Below, in pieces: positions 50,586 to 59,855 of a DNA stretch of 64,000 nucleotides. The notes beneath the pieces were generated by a model that worked only from the letters and a program-made list of their open reading frames with translations, had not been told where the DNA came from and did not search any database. The DNA comes from Streptomyces bauhiniae (GTDB taxonomy: Bacteria; Actinomycetota; Actinomycetes; Streptomycetales; Streptomycetaceae). The translations under genes were made by a program, and so were the position numbers. The stretch lies in assembly GCF_004784475.1 (NCBI RefSeq), contig NZ_SRRT01000004.1:124001-188000 (forward strand), read 5' to 3'. Positions within the stretch are counted from its first letter, which is position 1. Every line of letters begins with the position of its first letter.

Positions 50586-52631
50586 GTGACAGAGCGTCAG
50601 GCGCCGCAGGCGCGTCAGAAGGACCGTCCGTGGCTCATGCGGACCTACGCCGGGCACTCGACGGCGGAGGCGTCCAACGAGCTGTACCGGCGCAACCTCG
50701 CCAAGGGCCAGACCGGTCTGTCGGTGGCGTTCGACCTGCCCACCCAGACCGGCTACGACGCCGACCACATCCTCGCCCGCGGCGAGGTCGGCCGGGTCGG
50801 CGTGCCCGTCTCGCATCTGGGTGACATGCGCAGGCTGTTCCAGGACATCCCGCTGGACCAGATGAACACCTCGATGACGATCAACGCGACCGCCATGTGG
50901 CTGCTGGCGCTCTACCAGGTCGTCGCCGAGGAGCAGGGTGTCGACATCACCCGGCTCCAGGGCACGACCCAGAACGACATCGTCAAGGAGTACCTCTCGC
51001 GCGGGACGCACGTCTTCCCGCCGGGACCCTCGCTCCGGCTGACGACGGACATGATCGCGTACACGGTGTCCCACATCCCCAAGTGGAACCCGATCAACAT
51101 CTGCAGCTACCACCTCCAGGAGGCCGGCGCCACGCCGGTCCAGGAGATCGCGTACGCCATGTCCACGGCCATCGCGGTGCTGGACGCGGTGCGCGACTCG
51201 GGCCAGGTGCCCGAGGAGCGCATGGGCGACGTGGTGGCCCGGATCTCCTTCTTCGTCAACGCGGGCGTCCGCTTCGTCGAGGAGATGTGCAAGATGCGGG
51301 CGTTCGGCCGCATCTGGGACCGGGTCACCCGCGAGCGGTACGGCATCGAGAACCCCAAGCAGCGCCGGTTCCGCTACGGCGTCCAGGTCAACTCGCTCGG
51401 CCTGACCGAGGCGCAGCCGGAGAACAACGTCCAGCGGATCGTGCTGGAGATGCTCGCCGTGACGCTGTCGAAGGACGCCCGCGCGCGTGCCGTGCAGCTG
51501 CCCGCCTGGAACGAGGCGCTGGGCCTGCCCCGCCCCTGGGACCAGCAGTGGTCGCTGCGCATCCAGCAGGTGCTGGCGCACGAGAGCGACCTGCTGGAGT
51601 ACGAGGACATCTTCGCCGGGTCGCACGTCATCGAGGAGAAGGTGGCCTCCCTGGTCGACGACTCCTTCGCGGAGATGGCCCGGATCGAGGAGATGGGCGG
51701 CGCGATGGCCGCCGTCGAATCGGGTTACCTCAAGGCCCAGTTGGTGTCCTCGCACGCCGAGCGGCGGGCGCGGATCGAGTCCGGCGACGAGAAGATCATC
51801 GGCGTCAACATCTTCGAGACGACCGAGCCGAACCCGCTCACCGCCGACCTGGACACCGCGATCCAGACGGTCGACCCGGCCGTGGAGAACCGGGTGATCG
51901 AGGCCCTGGGCACCTGGCGGGACACCCGCTACCAGCCGCCCTTCAACCACCCGCGCCCCTGCAAGGCGCTGGAGAAGCTGAAGGAGGCCGCCAAGGGCAC
52001 CGCCAACCTCATGGAGGCCACCCTGGAGTGCGCCCGCGCCGGCGTCACGACCGGCGAGTGGGCGGGGGCGCTGCGCGAGGTGTTCGGCGAGTACCGGGCG
52101 CCGACCGGCGTCTCCTCCGCCCCGGTGGCGGTGCCCGCCGAGGCCGGCTCCGCGATGGCCGGGGTGCGGGCGCGGGTGGACGCCACCGCGCGCGACCTGG
52201 GCGTGGGCAAGCTGCGCTTCCTGGTGGGCAAGCCGGGCCTGGACGGGCACTCCAACGGCGCCGAGCAGATCGCGGTGCGCGCCCGTGACGCCGGGTTCGA
52301 GGTGGTCTACCAGGGCATCCGGCTGACCCCGGAGCAGATCGTGGACGCCGCCCTCGCGGAGGACGTGCACGCGGTCGGCCTGTCCATCCTGTCCGGCTCG
52401 CACGCCCAGCTGGTGCCGGACGTGCTGGACCGGCTGCGCGAGGCCGGGGCGCACGACATCCCGGTGATCGCGGGCGGGATCATCCCGGGCGCCGACGCCG
52501 AACTGCTGAAGTCGGCCGGCGTGGCCGCCGTGTTCACCCCGAAGGACTTCGACATCACCGGAATCATCGGCCGTATCGTCGACGAGATCCGCACAGCGAA
52601 CAAGCTCGACCCCCTGGAGGTCCCCGCATGA
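50586..52631 (+). CDS. meaA: Ethylmalonyl-CoA mutase (MeaA-type, B12-dependent)
   Basis: Adenosylcobalamin mutase converting ethylmalonyl-CoA to methylsuccinyl-CoA, 681 residues in a single chain. The catalytic barrel contains GLSVAFDLPTQTGYDADH, MNTSMTINATAMWLLALYQ, QGTTQNDIVKEYLSRGTHVFPP and the YHLQEAGATPVQEIAYA region. The C-terminal B12 domain has the DGHSNG cobalamin-histidine motif, LSILSGSHAQL and AGGIIPG. The RGTHVFPP segment and overall length fit Ecm/MeaA rather than methylmalonyl-CoA mutase. GTG start behind GAGGAG, 10 bp after ccr. Confidence 0.95.
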   Translation: MTERQAPQARQKDRPWLMRTYAGHSTAEASNELYRRNLAKGQTGLSVAFDLPTQTGYDADHILARGEVGRVGVPVSHLGDMRRLFQDIPLDQMNTSMTINATAMWLLALYQVVAEEQGVDITRLQGTTQNDIVKEYLSRGTHVFPPGPSLRLTTDMIAYTVSHIPKWNPINICSYHLQEAGATPVQEIAYAMSTAIAVLDAVRDSGQVPEERMGDVVARISFFVNAGVRFVEEMCKMRAFGRIWDRVTRERYGIENPKQRRFRYGVQVNSLGLTEAQPENNVQRIVLEMLAVTLSKDARARAVQLPAWNEALGLPRPWDQQWSLRIQQVLAHESDLLEYEDIFAGSHVIEEKVASLVDDSFAEMARIEEMGGAMAAVESGYLKAQLVSSHAERRARIESGDEKIIGVNIFETTEPNPLTADLDTAIQTVDPAVENRVIEALGTWRDTRYQPPFNHPRPCKALEKLKEAAKGTANLMEATLECARAGVTTGEWAGALREVFGEYRAPTGVSSAPVAVPAEAGSAMAGVRARVDATARDLGVGKLRFLVGKPGLDGHSNGAEQIAVRARDAGFEVVYQGIRLTPEQIVDAALAEDVHAVGLSILSGSHAQLVPDVLDRLREAGAHDIPVIAGGIIPGADAELLKSAGVAAVFTPKDFDITGIIGRIVDEIRTANKLDPLEVPA

Positions 52632-53587
52632 CCGTCAACCGTCTGCGTCCGCGCCGCTCCTGTCTGGCGGTGCCGGGCAGCAACCCGCGGTTCCTGGAGA
52701 AGGCGCAGGGTCTCCCGGCCGACCAGGTCTTCCTGGACCTGGAGGACGCGTGCGCGCCGCTCGCCAAGCCGGAGGCGCGGCACACCATCGTCAAGTTCCT
52801 CAACGAGGGCGACTGGACGGGCAAGACGCGGGTCGTACGGGTCAACGACTGGACGACCGAGTGGACGTACCGCGATGTCGTGACGGTGGTTGAGGGTGCC
52901 GGCCCCAATCTTGACTGCATCATGCTGCCCAAGGTGCAGAACGCGCAGCAGGTGGTCGCTCTTGATCTGCTGTTGACGCAGATCGAGAAGACGATGGGCT
53001 TCGAGGTCGGCCGCATCGGTATCGAGGCCCAGATCGAGAACGCCCAGGGTCTCAACAACGTCAATGAGATTGCGTCTGCCAGTCAACGTATTGAGACGAT
53101 CATCTTCGGTCCCGCCGACTTCATGGCGTCGATCAACATGAAGTCGCTCGTCGTGGGAGAGCAGCCGCCCGGCTACCCGGCGGACGCCTACCACTACATC
53201 CTGATGAAGATCCTGATGGCCGCCCGCGCCAACGACCTCCAGGCGATCGACGGCCCCTACCTCCAGATCAAGAACGTCGACGGCTTCCGCGAGGTCGCCG
53301 GCCGTGCCGCCGCGCTCGGCTTCGACGGCAAGTGGGTGCTGCACCCCGGCCAGGTGGAGGCGGCCAACGAGGTCTTCTCCCCCTCGCAGGAGGACTACGA
53401 CCACGCCGAGCTGATCCTGGACGCCTACGAGTACTGCACCTCCGAGGCGGGCGGCAAGAAGGGTTCGGCGATGCTCGGCGACGAGATGATCGACGAGGCC
53501 AGCCGCAAGATGGCCCTGGTCATCGCGGGCAAGGGCCGCGCCGCCGGGATGCGGCGGACGTCCACGTTCGAGATTCCGGAGGCGTGA
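52628..53587 (+). CDS. HpcH/HpaI-CitE family lyase (malyl-CoA/beta-methylmalyl-CoA lyase)
   Basis: A 319-residue lyase of the CitE/Mcl family. It would cleave beta-methylmalyl-CoA to propionyl-CoA and glyoxylate (and possibly malyl-CoA reactions). Motifs: RRSCLAVPGSNPRFLEKA, FLDLEDACAPLAK (metal-binding Glu/Asp), KTRVVRVND, IMLPKVQNAQQV and GIEAQIENAQGLNNVNEIA (second metal-binding Glu), FDGKWVLHPGQVEAAN. The ATG overlaps the meaA stop by 4 bp. Its place in the operon is the main ground for the pathway assignment. Codon use around 52880-53100 looks less G+C-biased at third positions than its neighbours. Confidence 0.9.
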   Translation: MTVNRLRPRRSCLAVPGSNPRFLEKAQGLPADQVFLDLEDACAPLAKPEARHTIVKFLNEGDWTGKTRVVRVNDWTTEWTYRDVVTVVEGAGPNLDCIMLPKVQNAQQVVALDLLLTQIEKTMGFEVGRIGIEAQIENAQGLNNVNEIASASQRIETIIFGPADFMASINMKSLVVGEQPPGYPADAYHYILMKILMAARANDLQAIDGPYLQIKNVDGFREVAGRAAALGFDGKWVLHPGQVEAANEVFSPSQEDYDHAELILDAYEYCTSEAGGKKGSAMLGDEMIDEASRKMALVIAGKGRAAGMRRTSTFEIPEA

Positions 53588-53589
53588 GC

Positions 53590-54102
53590 ATGCAGTTCGG
53601 GCGCACCTACGAGGAGTTCGAGGTCGGGGCCGTCTACAAGCACTGGCCCGGCAAGACGGTCACCGAGTACGACGACCACCTCTTCTGCCTCCTCACCATG
53701 AACCACCACCCGCTCCACATGGACGCCAACTACGCCGAGAGCACCACGGACTTCGGCAAGAACGTGGTGGTCGGCAACTACATCTACTCGCTGCTGCTCG
53801 GCATGTCGGTGCCGGACGTGTCCGGCAAGGCGATCGCCAACCTGGAGATCGAGTCGCTGAGGCACGTGGCGCCGACCTTCCACGGCGACACCATCTACGG
53901 CGAGACGACCGTGCTCGACAAGTGGCCGTCGAAGTCGAAGAACGACCGCGGGATCGTGCACGTGGAGACCAAGGGCTACAAGCAGGACGGCACCCTGGTG
54001 TGCGTCTTCCGCCGCAAGGTCATGGTGCCGACCGAGACGTACATCAAGGAGCGCGGCGGCGAGCAGCCCGGCCGCCCGGAGCTCAAGGAGCAGGTGAAGT
54101 AG
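53590..54102 (+). CDS. MaoC-family hydratase (mesaconyl-CoA hydratase)
   Basis: A 170-residue hotdog-fold hydratase. The N-terminal FGRTYEEFEVGAVYKHWPGKTVTEYDDHLFCLLTMNHHPLHMDANYAE contains the D-x(4)-H hydratase region (NHHPLHMD). In the ethylmalonyl-CoA pathway this enzyme hydrates mesaconyl-CoA to beta-methylmalyl-CoA, the substrate of the upstream lyase. The ATG at 53590 is chosen because GGAGG ends 7 bp before it; the GTG at 53584 overlaps the upstream stop but is too close to that site. Confidence 0.9.
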   Translation: MQFGRTYEEFEVGAVYKHWPGKTVTEYDDHLFCLLTMNHHPLHMDANYAESTTDFGKNVVVGNYIYSLLLGMSVPDVSGKAIANLEIESLRHVAPTFHGDTIYGETTVLDKWPSKSKNDRGIVHVETKGYKQDGTLVCVFRRKVMVPTETYIKERGGEQPGRPELKEQVK

Positions 54103-55308
54103 ATGGCGCGCCTCGCCCAGACCGCCGGTCTGACGGACATCCAGCAGGAGATCCTCTCCACCGTCCGCGACTTCGTGGACAAGGAGATCATCCCGGTCGC
54201 CACCGAGCTGGAGCACCGCGACGAGTACCCGCAACAGATCGTGGACGGCCTCAAGGAACTGGGCCTGTTCGGTCTGATGATCCCCGAGGAGTACGGGGGC
54301 CTGGGCGAGTCGCTGCTCACCTACGCGCTGTGCGTGGAGGAGATCGCCCGCGGCTGGATGTCGGTCTCCGGGATCATCAACACGCACTTCATCGTGGCGT
54401 ACATGCTCAAGCAGCACGGCACGCAGGAGCAGAAGGACCACTTCCTGCCGCGCATGGCGGCGGGCGACATCCGGGGCGCGTTCTCGATGTCGGAGCCGGC
54501 GCTCGGCTCGGACGTGTCGGCCATCACGTCCAAGGCGGTGAAGGACGGTGAGGAGTACGTCCTCAACGGCCAGAAGATGTGGCTGACGAACGGCGGAACG
54601 TCCTCTTTGGTCGCCGTTCTGGTCCGGAGTGACGAAGGACACCCCGAAGGCACCGCGCCCCACAAGTCCATGACGACCTTCCTGGTGGAGAAGGAGCCCG
54701 GCTTCGGCGAGGTCCGCCCCGGTCTCACCATCCCCGGCAAGATCGACAAGATGGGGTACAAGGGCGTCGACACCACCGAGCTGATCATGGACGGCCTGCG
54801 CATTCCGGCCGACCGGGTGCTCGGCGGCGTCACCGGCCGGGGTTTCTATCAGATGATGGACGGCGTCGAGGTCGGCCGCGTCAACGTCGCGGCGCGCGGC
54901 TGCGGTGTCGCCCAGCGCGCCTTCGAGCTGGGGGTTCAGTACGCCCAGCAGCGGCACACCTTCGGCAAGCAGATCGCCCAGCACCAGGCCATTCAGTTCA
55001 AGCTGGCCGAGATGGCCACCAAGGTCGAGGCCGCCCATGCGATGATGGTGAACGCCGCGCGCAAAAAGGACTCCGGGGAGCGAAACGACCTGGAGGCCGG
55101 AATGGCCAAGTACCTGGCCTCCGAGTACTGCAAGGAGGTCGTCGAGGACGCCTTCCGCATCCACGGCGGCTACGGCTTCTCCAAGGAGTACGAGATCGAG
55201 CGCCTGTACCGCGAGGCGCCGATGCTGCTGATCGGTGAGGGTACCGCCGAGATCCAGAAAATGATCATCGGTCGCCGCCTGCTCGAAGAGTATCGATTCC
55301 AGGGCTGA
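54103..55308 (+). CDS. Acyl-CoA dehydrogenase (methylsuccinyl-CoA dehydrogenase type)
   Basis: FAD enzyme, 401 residues, that in this operon would oxidise methylsuccinyl-CoA to mesaconyl-CoA. Family motifs: GLMIPEEYGGLGES, AFSMSEPALGSDVSAI, WLTNGGTSSLVAVLVRSDEG, RVNVAARGCGVAQRAFE, and DAFRIHGGYGFSKEYEIERLYREAPMLLIGEGTAEIQ with the catalytic Glu near the R-E-A-P region. The ATG follows the hydratase stop with no gap. It is the last gene of the operon; a hairpin follows. Confidence 0.92.
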   Translation: MARLAQTAGLTDIQQEILSTVRDFVDKEIIPVATELEHRDEYPQQIVDGLKELGLFGLMIPEEYGGLGESLLTYALCVEEIARGWMSVSGIINTHFIVAYMLKQHGTQEQKDHFLPRMAAGDIRGAFSMSEPALGSDVSAITSKAVKDGEEYVLNGQKMWLTNGGTSSLVAVLVRSDEGHPEGTAPHKSMTTFLVEKEPGFGEVRPGLTIPGKIDKMGYKGVDTTELIMDGLRIPADRVLGGVTGRGFYQMMDGVEVGRVNVAARGCGVAQRAFELGVQYAQQRHTFGKQIAQHQAIQFKLAEMATKVEAAHAMMVNAARKKDSGERNDLEAGMAKYLASEYCKEVVEDAFRIHGGYGFSKEYEIERLYREAPMLLIGEGTAEIQKMIIGRRLLEEYRFQG

Positions 55309-55317
55309 TTGTCCGGA

Positions 55318-55356
55318 GACGGGGTGTTATCGCCGAGAAGAAGATCACACCCCGTC
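55318..55356 (+). terminator. Hairpin terminator of the ethylmalonyl-CoA operon
   Basis: GACGGGGTGT (55318-55327) is perfectly complementary to ACACCCCGTC (55347-55356) over a 19-nt loop, 9 bp after the acyl-CoA dehydrogenase stop. A promoter for psd (TTGCCC, 19-bp spacer, TACGAT at 55415-55420) lies beyond it. Confidence 0.7.
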
Positions 55357-55478
55357 GACGGTCTTCGGCCGCCGACTCGGCTTCCTGGCTTGCCCAGTTG
55401 CGGCCCGCGCCCGGTACGATCCCCGGAAAGCCGCCGTCCCCCGTCATTGCGCGGCATCATCCGCTACGAAGGTCATCC

Positions 55479-56138
55479 ATGCCCCACAGCCAAACCTCTG
55501 CACCCAGCGACAGCCGAGCCGGCGGCGTACGCCTCGCGCGCGGAGCATCGCCGTGGCTCCTCCCGACCGTCGCCACCGCGGCCCTCAGCCTGGCACGGGC
55601 CCGCCGCTCGGGCGTCGCCAAGGCCGTCGCCGTGCCCGCCACCGCTCTCGCGGCGGGCATGCTGTGGTTCTTCCGCGACCCGGAGCGCGAGATCACCGCG
55701 GGTCGCGTCATCTCGCCCGCCGACGGTGTGGTGCAGAGCATCATGCCCTGGAAGGACGGCCGCACCCGCGTAGCCATCTTCATGAGCCCGCTCAATGTCC
55801 ACGTCAACCGGGCGCCCCTGGCGGGCACCGTGACGTCGGTCGAGCACATCCCCGGCGGCTTTGTTCCGGCTTTCAACAAGGAGAGCGAGAACAACGAGCG
55901 CGTAGTCTGGCATTTCGACACCGAACTCGGCGACATCGAGATGATCCAGATCGCGGGCGCTGTGGCCCGCCGCATCGTGCCGTACATCCCTGAGGGCACG
56001 AAGGTCGAGCAGGGTGACCGCATCGGTCTGATCCGCTTCGGCTCGCGTGTCGACCTCTACCTGCCCGAGGGCGTGGAGGTCGACGTCGAGGTCGGTCAGA
56101 AGACCGTGGCTGGGGTGACTCGCATTGACCGTGATTGA
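55479..56138 (+). CDS. psd: Phosphatidylserine decarboxylase
   Basis: Pyruvoyl enzyme making phosphatidylethanolamine, 219 residues, the short actinobacterial/archaeal type. There are hydrophobic segments at about 30-65 (LLPTVATAALSLA and AVAVPATALAAGMLWFF), then FRDPEREI, ISPADGVVQSI, MSPLNVHVNRAP and the self-cleavage site in IRFGSRVDLYLP, where the Gly-Ser bond is cut to yield the pyruvoyl group. The ATG at 55479 follows GAAGG. The stop overlaps pssA by 14 bp, so both are coupled. Confidence 0.95.
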   Translation: MPHSQTSAPSDSRAGGVRLARGASPWLLPTVATAALSLARARRSGVAKAVAVPATALAAGMLWFFRDPEREITAGRVISPADGVVQSIMPWKDGRTRVAIFMSPLNVHVNRAPLAGTVTSVEHIPGGFVPAFNKESENNERVVWHFDTELGDIEMIQIAGAVARRIVPYIPEGTKVEQGDRIGLIRFGSRVDLYLPEGVEVDVEVGQKTVAGVTRIDRD

Positions 56139-56979
56139 TCCAGAGACACAGGCGGGCTGGGTGCCCGAGGCCGACGAGGCGGGCGACGAGGAGGAGATGC
56201 CCCTCTCTATGCGGCTGTCGATAGCGGACACGCTCACGCTCGGCAACGCGACCTGCGGCTTCATGGCGGTGTACTTCACCACCACCGGCATCCTCATCCC
56301 GCACCTCACCGGCAGCCAGGAATCCGGCATGGCCCGCCACAGCGCGGCCACGGCGGTCATCCTGATGCTCTGCGCGGCGGTCTTCGACCTCTTCGACGGG
56401 CTGGTGGCGCGCAAGCTGCGCTCCTCCCCGATGGGCGCGGAGCTGGACAACCTCTCCGACCTGATCAGCTTCGGCCTGGCCCCGGCGTACTTCGTCCTGG
56501 TCTACGGCATGGTCGCGGACGACGCACACCAGCGGGTGGCGGCGCTCGGGGCGATCGTGGTGCTGCTCGCCGTCGTCCTGAGGCTCGCGCGGTTCTCCTG
56601 CGTGACGCTGAAGGACGGCATGTTCCAGGGCATGCCCTCGCCGTTCGGCGCGCTGACGGTCGTCTCCATCGTGCTGCTGGAGCTGCCGTTCCCGGCGACC
56701 CTGCTGGCCATCGTGGGCACCGCCTGGCTGATGGTGAGCCGGGTGGAGTACCCCAAGCCGCGCGGCCGCCTCGCCGGCGCGATGCTCGGCTGGATCGTCC
56801 TCTCCATGGGTCTGCTGGCCGCCTGGGCCTTCGACGCCCCGGGCGGACAGCTCCTCCTCCAGACGGGCTGCGCCCTCCAGCTCGTCATGGGCGCGGTCAT
56901 CCCCCTGTTCGCCACGGCCCGCCGAGTGAACAACTTCCGCGACAACCGCCGCGAGGCCCGAGCAGCACAACTGCCGTAA
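56125..56979 (+). CDS. pssA: CDP-diacylglycerol--serine O-phosphatidyltransferase
   Basis: Membrane enzyme, 284 residues, forming phosphatidylserine for the upstream decarboxylase. The CDP-alcohol phosphotransferase signature D-G-x2-A-R-x8-G-x3-D-x3-D is present (DGLVARKLRSSPMGAELDNLSD), followed by six or so helices (FGLAPAYFVLVYGM, LGAIVVLLAVVLRLARF, LGWIVLSMGLLAAWAF). The start is TTG inside the psd gene (14-bp overlap), with a GTG two codons later as an alternative. A strong terminator follows. Confidence 0.95.
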   Translation: MTVIDPETQAGWVPEADEAGDEEEMPLSMRLSIADTLTLGNATCGFMAVYFTTTGILIPHLTGSQESGMARHSAATAVILMLCAAVFDLFDGLVARKLRSSPMGAELDNLSDLISFGLAPAYFVLVYGMVADDAHQRVAALGAIVVLLAVVLRLARFSCVTLKDGMFQGMPSPFGALTVVSIVLLELPFPATLLAIVGTAWLMVSRVEYPKPRGRLAGAMLGWIVLSMGLLAAWAFDAPGGQLLLQTGCALQLVMGAVIPLFATARRVNNFRDNRREARAAQLP

Positions 56980-57000
56980 CGCGCGCACTCGCTTGGCTTC

Positions 57001-57034
57001 GGGGCCTCGGACCTTGCCGGTCCGGGGCCCCTTT
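57001..57034. terminator. Bidirectional terminator between pssA and glycerate kinase
   Basis: GGGGCCTCGGACC (57001-57013), loop TTGCC, GGTCCGGGGCCCC (57019-57031) then TTT: a 13-bp stem with one T-G wobble. It separates two converging genes. Confidence 0.85.
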
Positions 57035-57049
57035 GCTCTGCCCTGGCTG

Positions 57050-58171
57050 TCAGGTCAGGTGCTGCTCAGCGATGCGGGACGCGACTTGTTCCAGCAGCGG
57101 GCCCGCCTGGGCTATGCAGGTGGCCGGGTCGGGTTCCAGGGATGTGAGGGGGTAGGCCGCTGTGATGCCGGCGCTGTGGAGGGTCTCGGGGGGCAGGGTC
57201 AGGCGGCCGCATACCGCGATGACCTGCTTGCCCGCGGTGCGGGCGGCTGCGGCGACGCCGGCTGGGGCCTTGCCGTGGAGGGTCTGTTCGTCCAGGGCGC
57301 CCTCGCCTGTGATGACTACGTCGGCGCGGGCCAGGGACTCGGCGAAGCCCAGGACGTCGAGCATGACCTCGATCCCGGCGCGGAAGCGGGCGCTGAGGAG
57401 GAGGGCCGCGTAGCCGACGCCGCCTGCCGCGCCCGCGCCGGGGTGGTCCGCGAGGTCGGGGCCCAGGGCGGCGGCGAGGCGGGTCAGGGCGGCGTCGAGG
57501 AGGGGCACGTCGGCCGGGGAGGCGCCCTTCTGCGGGCCGTAGACGGCGGCGGCGCCGTGCGGGCCGGTGAGGGGGTTGTCCACGTCGCTGGCCAGGATCA
57601 GCTCGACGGAGGCCAGGCGGGGGTCGAGACCGGTCAGGTCGGCCTCGGCGAGGTCGGCGAGGCCGCCGCCGCCCGGCCCGACCGGCTCCCCCCGCTCGTC
57701 CAGGAACCGCGCGCCGAGCGCCGTGAGCATCCCCGCCCCGCCGTCCGTCGTGGCGCTGCCCCCGACGCCGAGGACGACGGTCCGGGCACCCGAGTCCAGC
57801 GCGGCCCGCAGCAGCTCGCCGGAGCCGTGGGTGGACGCGGTGAGCGGGGCGAGGGTCCCGGCCGGGAGGCGGCGGAGTCCGCTCGCCTCGGCCATCTCCA
57901 CGACCGCCGTGCCCCCGCGTACCGCGAACGCGGCGGTCACCGGATGTCCGAGCGGCCCGGCGACCTTCACCTCCCGGCGCTCGAACCCGGCGGCGAGGGC
58001 CGCGTCCACGGTCCCGTCCCCGCCGTCGGCCACGGGCAGCGTCTCGACCGCGAGGCCCGGTACGGCCCGCAGCAGTCCGGCCGCCACATGCGCGGCCACC
58101 TCCGCCGCCGTCAGCGACCCCTTGAACTTGTCCGGGGCGACGAGCACCCCGCGACCCACACCGTCCACCAC
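57050..58171 (-). CDS. Glycerate kinase (GlxK/GarK family)
   Basis: A 373-residue kinase phosphorylating glycerate. Family blocks: VLVAPDKFKGSLTAAEVA, LPVADGGDGTVDAAL, GLRRLPAGTLAPLTASTHGSGELLRAAL, VLGVGGSATTDGGAGMLTALG and VVITGEGALDEQTLHGKAPAGVA. The C-terminal VIAVCGRL is also typical. The start is one of two adjacent GTG codons (58171 or 58168) behind GAGGTGAGGGGA. It may recycle glycerate from glyoxylate metabolism, which would link loosely to the glyoxylate released by the ethylmalonyl-CoA pathway; that link is inference. Confidence 0.93.
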   Translation of the reverse strand: MVDGVGRGVLVAPDKFKGSLTAAEVAAHVAAGLLRAVPGLAVETLPVADGGDGTVDAALAAGFERREVKVAGPLGHPVTAAFAVRGGTAVVEMAEASGLRRLPAGTLAPLTASTHGSGELLRAALDSGARTVVLGVGGSATTDGGAGMLTALGARFLDERGEPVGPGGGGLADLAEADLTGLDPRLASVELILASDVDNPLTGPHGAAAVYGPQKGASPADVPLLDAALTRLAAALGPDLADHPGAGAAGGVGYAALLLSARFRAGIEVMLDVLGFAESLARADVVITGEGALDEQTLHGKAPAGVAAAARTAGKQVIAVCGRLTLPPETLHSAGITAAYPLTSLEPDPATCIAQAGPLLEQVASRIAEQHLT

Positions 58172-58267
58172 TCCGCGTCCCCTCACCTCTCGCTCCACCG
58201 CCCCTACGGGTCGGCGCGGCGTCCACCCTAGGGGTTGTGATCCATGCCCCCTGGTTACCCTGCCTGG

Positions 58268-58762
58268 ATGACCACCTCTGACGACTTCGCCACGTACATC
58301 GCGGGCCTGCCCCGCGTCCTGTCCGCCGCCGCGACCCTGTTCCGGGACGCCGAGGGCCGGGTCCTGCTGGTCGAGCCGAACTACCGGCCGGGGTGGGGTC
58401 TGCCGGGCGGCACGATCGAGTCCGACGACGGCGAGACGCCCCGCCTGGGCGCCCGCCGCGAGACGCTGGAGGAGATCGGCCTGGACCGCGCGCCGGGCCG
58501 CCTGCTCGCGGTGGACTGGGTCCCGGTCCCCGGCCACATGCCCCTGGTCGCCTACCTCTACGACGGCGGCGTCCTCACCGACGCCGACCTCAAGGCCATC
58601 CACCTCCAGGAGGAGGAACTCCTCTCCTGGCGCCTGGTCCCCCGTACCGACCTCCCCGACTACCTCCCCCCGCCCCTCGGCCGCCGCGTCCTCGCCGCCC
58701 TGGACGCCCTGGAGGACGGCGACGGCCCGGCGGAACTGGAGAACGGCCATCGGGCGGTCTGA
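58268..58762 (+). CDS. Nudix hydrolase
   Basis: A 164-residue Nudix protein. The Nudix helix E-x7-REUxEExGU is present ([17 protein letters not shown]), but the loop between the leading Gly and the first Glu is two residues longer than the usual five. Substrate unknown, possibly a damaged nucleotide. There is no Shine-Dalgarno before the ATG; TACCCT about 8 bp upstream suggests a leaderless mRNA. The next gene starts 2 bp after its stop. Confidence 0.9.
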   Translation: MTTSDDFATYIAGLPRVLSAAATLFRDAEGRVLLVEPNYRPGWGLPGGTIESDDGETPRLGARRETLEEIGLDRAPGRLLAVDWVPVPGHMPLVAYLYDGGVLTDADLKAIHLQEEELLSWRLVPRTDLPDYLPPPLGRRVLAALDALEDGDGPAELENGHRAV

Positions 58763-58764
58763 CG

Positions 58765-59076
58765 ATGACTGGTCTCGCCCCCGTGGACGACGACCGCCGC
58801 CGGCTCGCCACGGTGTACGCCGTGCCGATCATCCTGCTGACCCTCGTCTCCGCCTACTTCTGCTGGACCGCGCTGACCATCCGCCCCGCCGGGACGTGGG
58901 ACGACGACGCGTACGCGGGGATCGTGCTGGCGTGTGTGATGAGTGTCGGGGCGGCCGGGGTGGCGGCGGCGGTGTGGGTGCTGCCAGGGGTGCGCCGGGT
59001 GCTGGGGTGGGGCTGGGTGGGGCCGGCGCTGGTGCTGGGGGCGGTCGCGGGGGTGCGGTGGGCGACAGGGGGGTGA
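58765..59076 (+). CDS. Small membrane protein with three helices
   Basis: A 103-residue hydrophobic protein of unknown function: helices at about 17-37 (VYAVPIILLTLVSAYFCWTAL), 48-72 (GIVLACVMSVGAAGVAAAVWVLPG) and 80-97 (WGWVGPALVLGAVAGVRW). The ATG follows the Nudix stop by 2 bp, so the two are co-transcribed. I recognise no family. Confidence 0.7.
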   Translation: MTGLAPVDDDRRRLATVYAVPIILLTLVSAYFCWTALTIRPAGTWDDDAYAGIVLACVMSVGAAGVAAAVWVLPGVRRVLGWGWVGPALVLGAVAGVRWATGG

Positions 59077-59123
59077 GGGTATTTCGCTGGCCCGGTGGGG
59101 CGGGAGCTGCTTAGCCTCGGGGC

Positions 59124-59855
59124 ATGAGCAAGCCTCTGGTCGCCGTGCTCAGCGGCGCGGGTATCTCCACCGACTCCGGCATCCCCGACTACCGCGGCCC
59201 CAACGGGCTGTGGCGCGAGGACCCCGAGGCGGAGAAGCTCGTCACCTACGGGTACTACATGGGCGACCCCGAGATCCGCCGGCGGTCCTGGCAACTGCGG
59301 CGCTCCCAGCAGACGCTGCTCGCCGAGCCGAACGCGGCGCATCTGGCGGTGGCGGAGCTGGAGCGCTCGGGGGTTCCCGTACGGGTTCTCACCCAGAACG
59401 TGGACGGACTGCACCAGCGGGCCGGTCTGCCCGAGCGCAAGGTGCTGGAGCTGCACGGCAGCGCCCGGAGTGTGGTGTGCACCCGGTGCAAGGTGCGCGG
59501 CTCGATGGCGGACGCGCTCGCGCGGGTGGAGGCGGGCGAGGACGACCCGCCGTGCCTGGCGTGCGGCGGCATCCTGAAGTCGGCGACGGTGATGTTCGGC
59601 GAGAACCTCGACCCGGTGGTCCTCGGCGAGGCGCTGGCGATCAGCAAGGCGTGCTCGGTGTTCGTGGCCGTGGGCAGCAGCCTCCAGGTGCAGCCGGCCG
59701 CCGGGCTGGCCGGGGTCGCGGCGGACCACGGCGCCCGCCTGATCGTCGTCAACGCCGAGCCGACCCCGTACGACGACCTCGCGGACGAGGTGGTGCGCGA
59801 GCCGATCGGCACGGCGCTGCCGAAGCTGCTGCGGAGCCTCGTACCCGAGGGCTAG
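59124..59855 (+). CDS. NAD-dependent protein deacylase (sirtuin)
   Basis: Sir2-family deacetylase or desuccinylase, 243 residues. NAD motifs GAGISTDSGIPDYRG (about 11-25) and TQNVDGLHQRAG are followed by the catalytic histidine H111 in LELHGS, four zinc cysteines in VVCTRCK and PCLACGG, and VFVAVGSSLQVQPA. In Streptomyces, sirtuins control acyl-CoA synthetases such as Acs. The ATG lacks a ribosome site; a leaderless start is possible. The 3' end overlaps ogt by 4 bp. Confidence 0.94.
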   Translation: MSKPLVAVLSGAGISTDSGIPDYRGPNGLWREDPEAEKLVTYGYYMGDPEIRRRSWQLRRSQQTLLAEPNAAHLAVAELERSGVPVRVLTQNVDGLHQRAGLPERKVLELHGSARSVVCTRCKVRGSMADALARVEAGEDDPPCLACGGILKSATVMFGENLDPVVLGEALAISKACSVFVAVGSSLQVQPAAGLAGVAADHGARLIVVNAEPTPYDDLADEVVREPIGTALPKLLRSLVPEG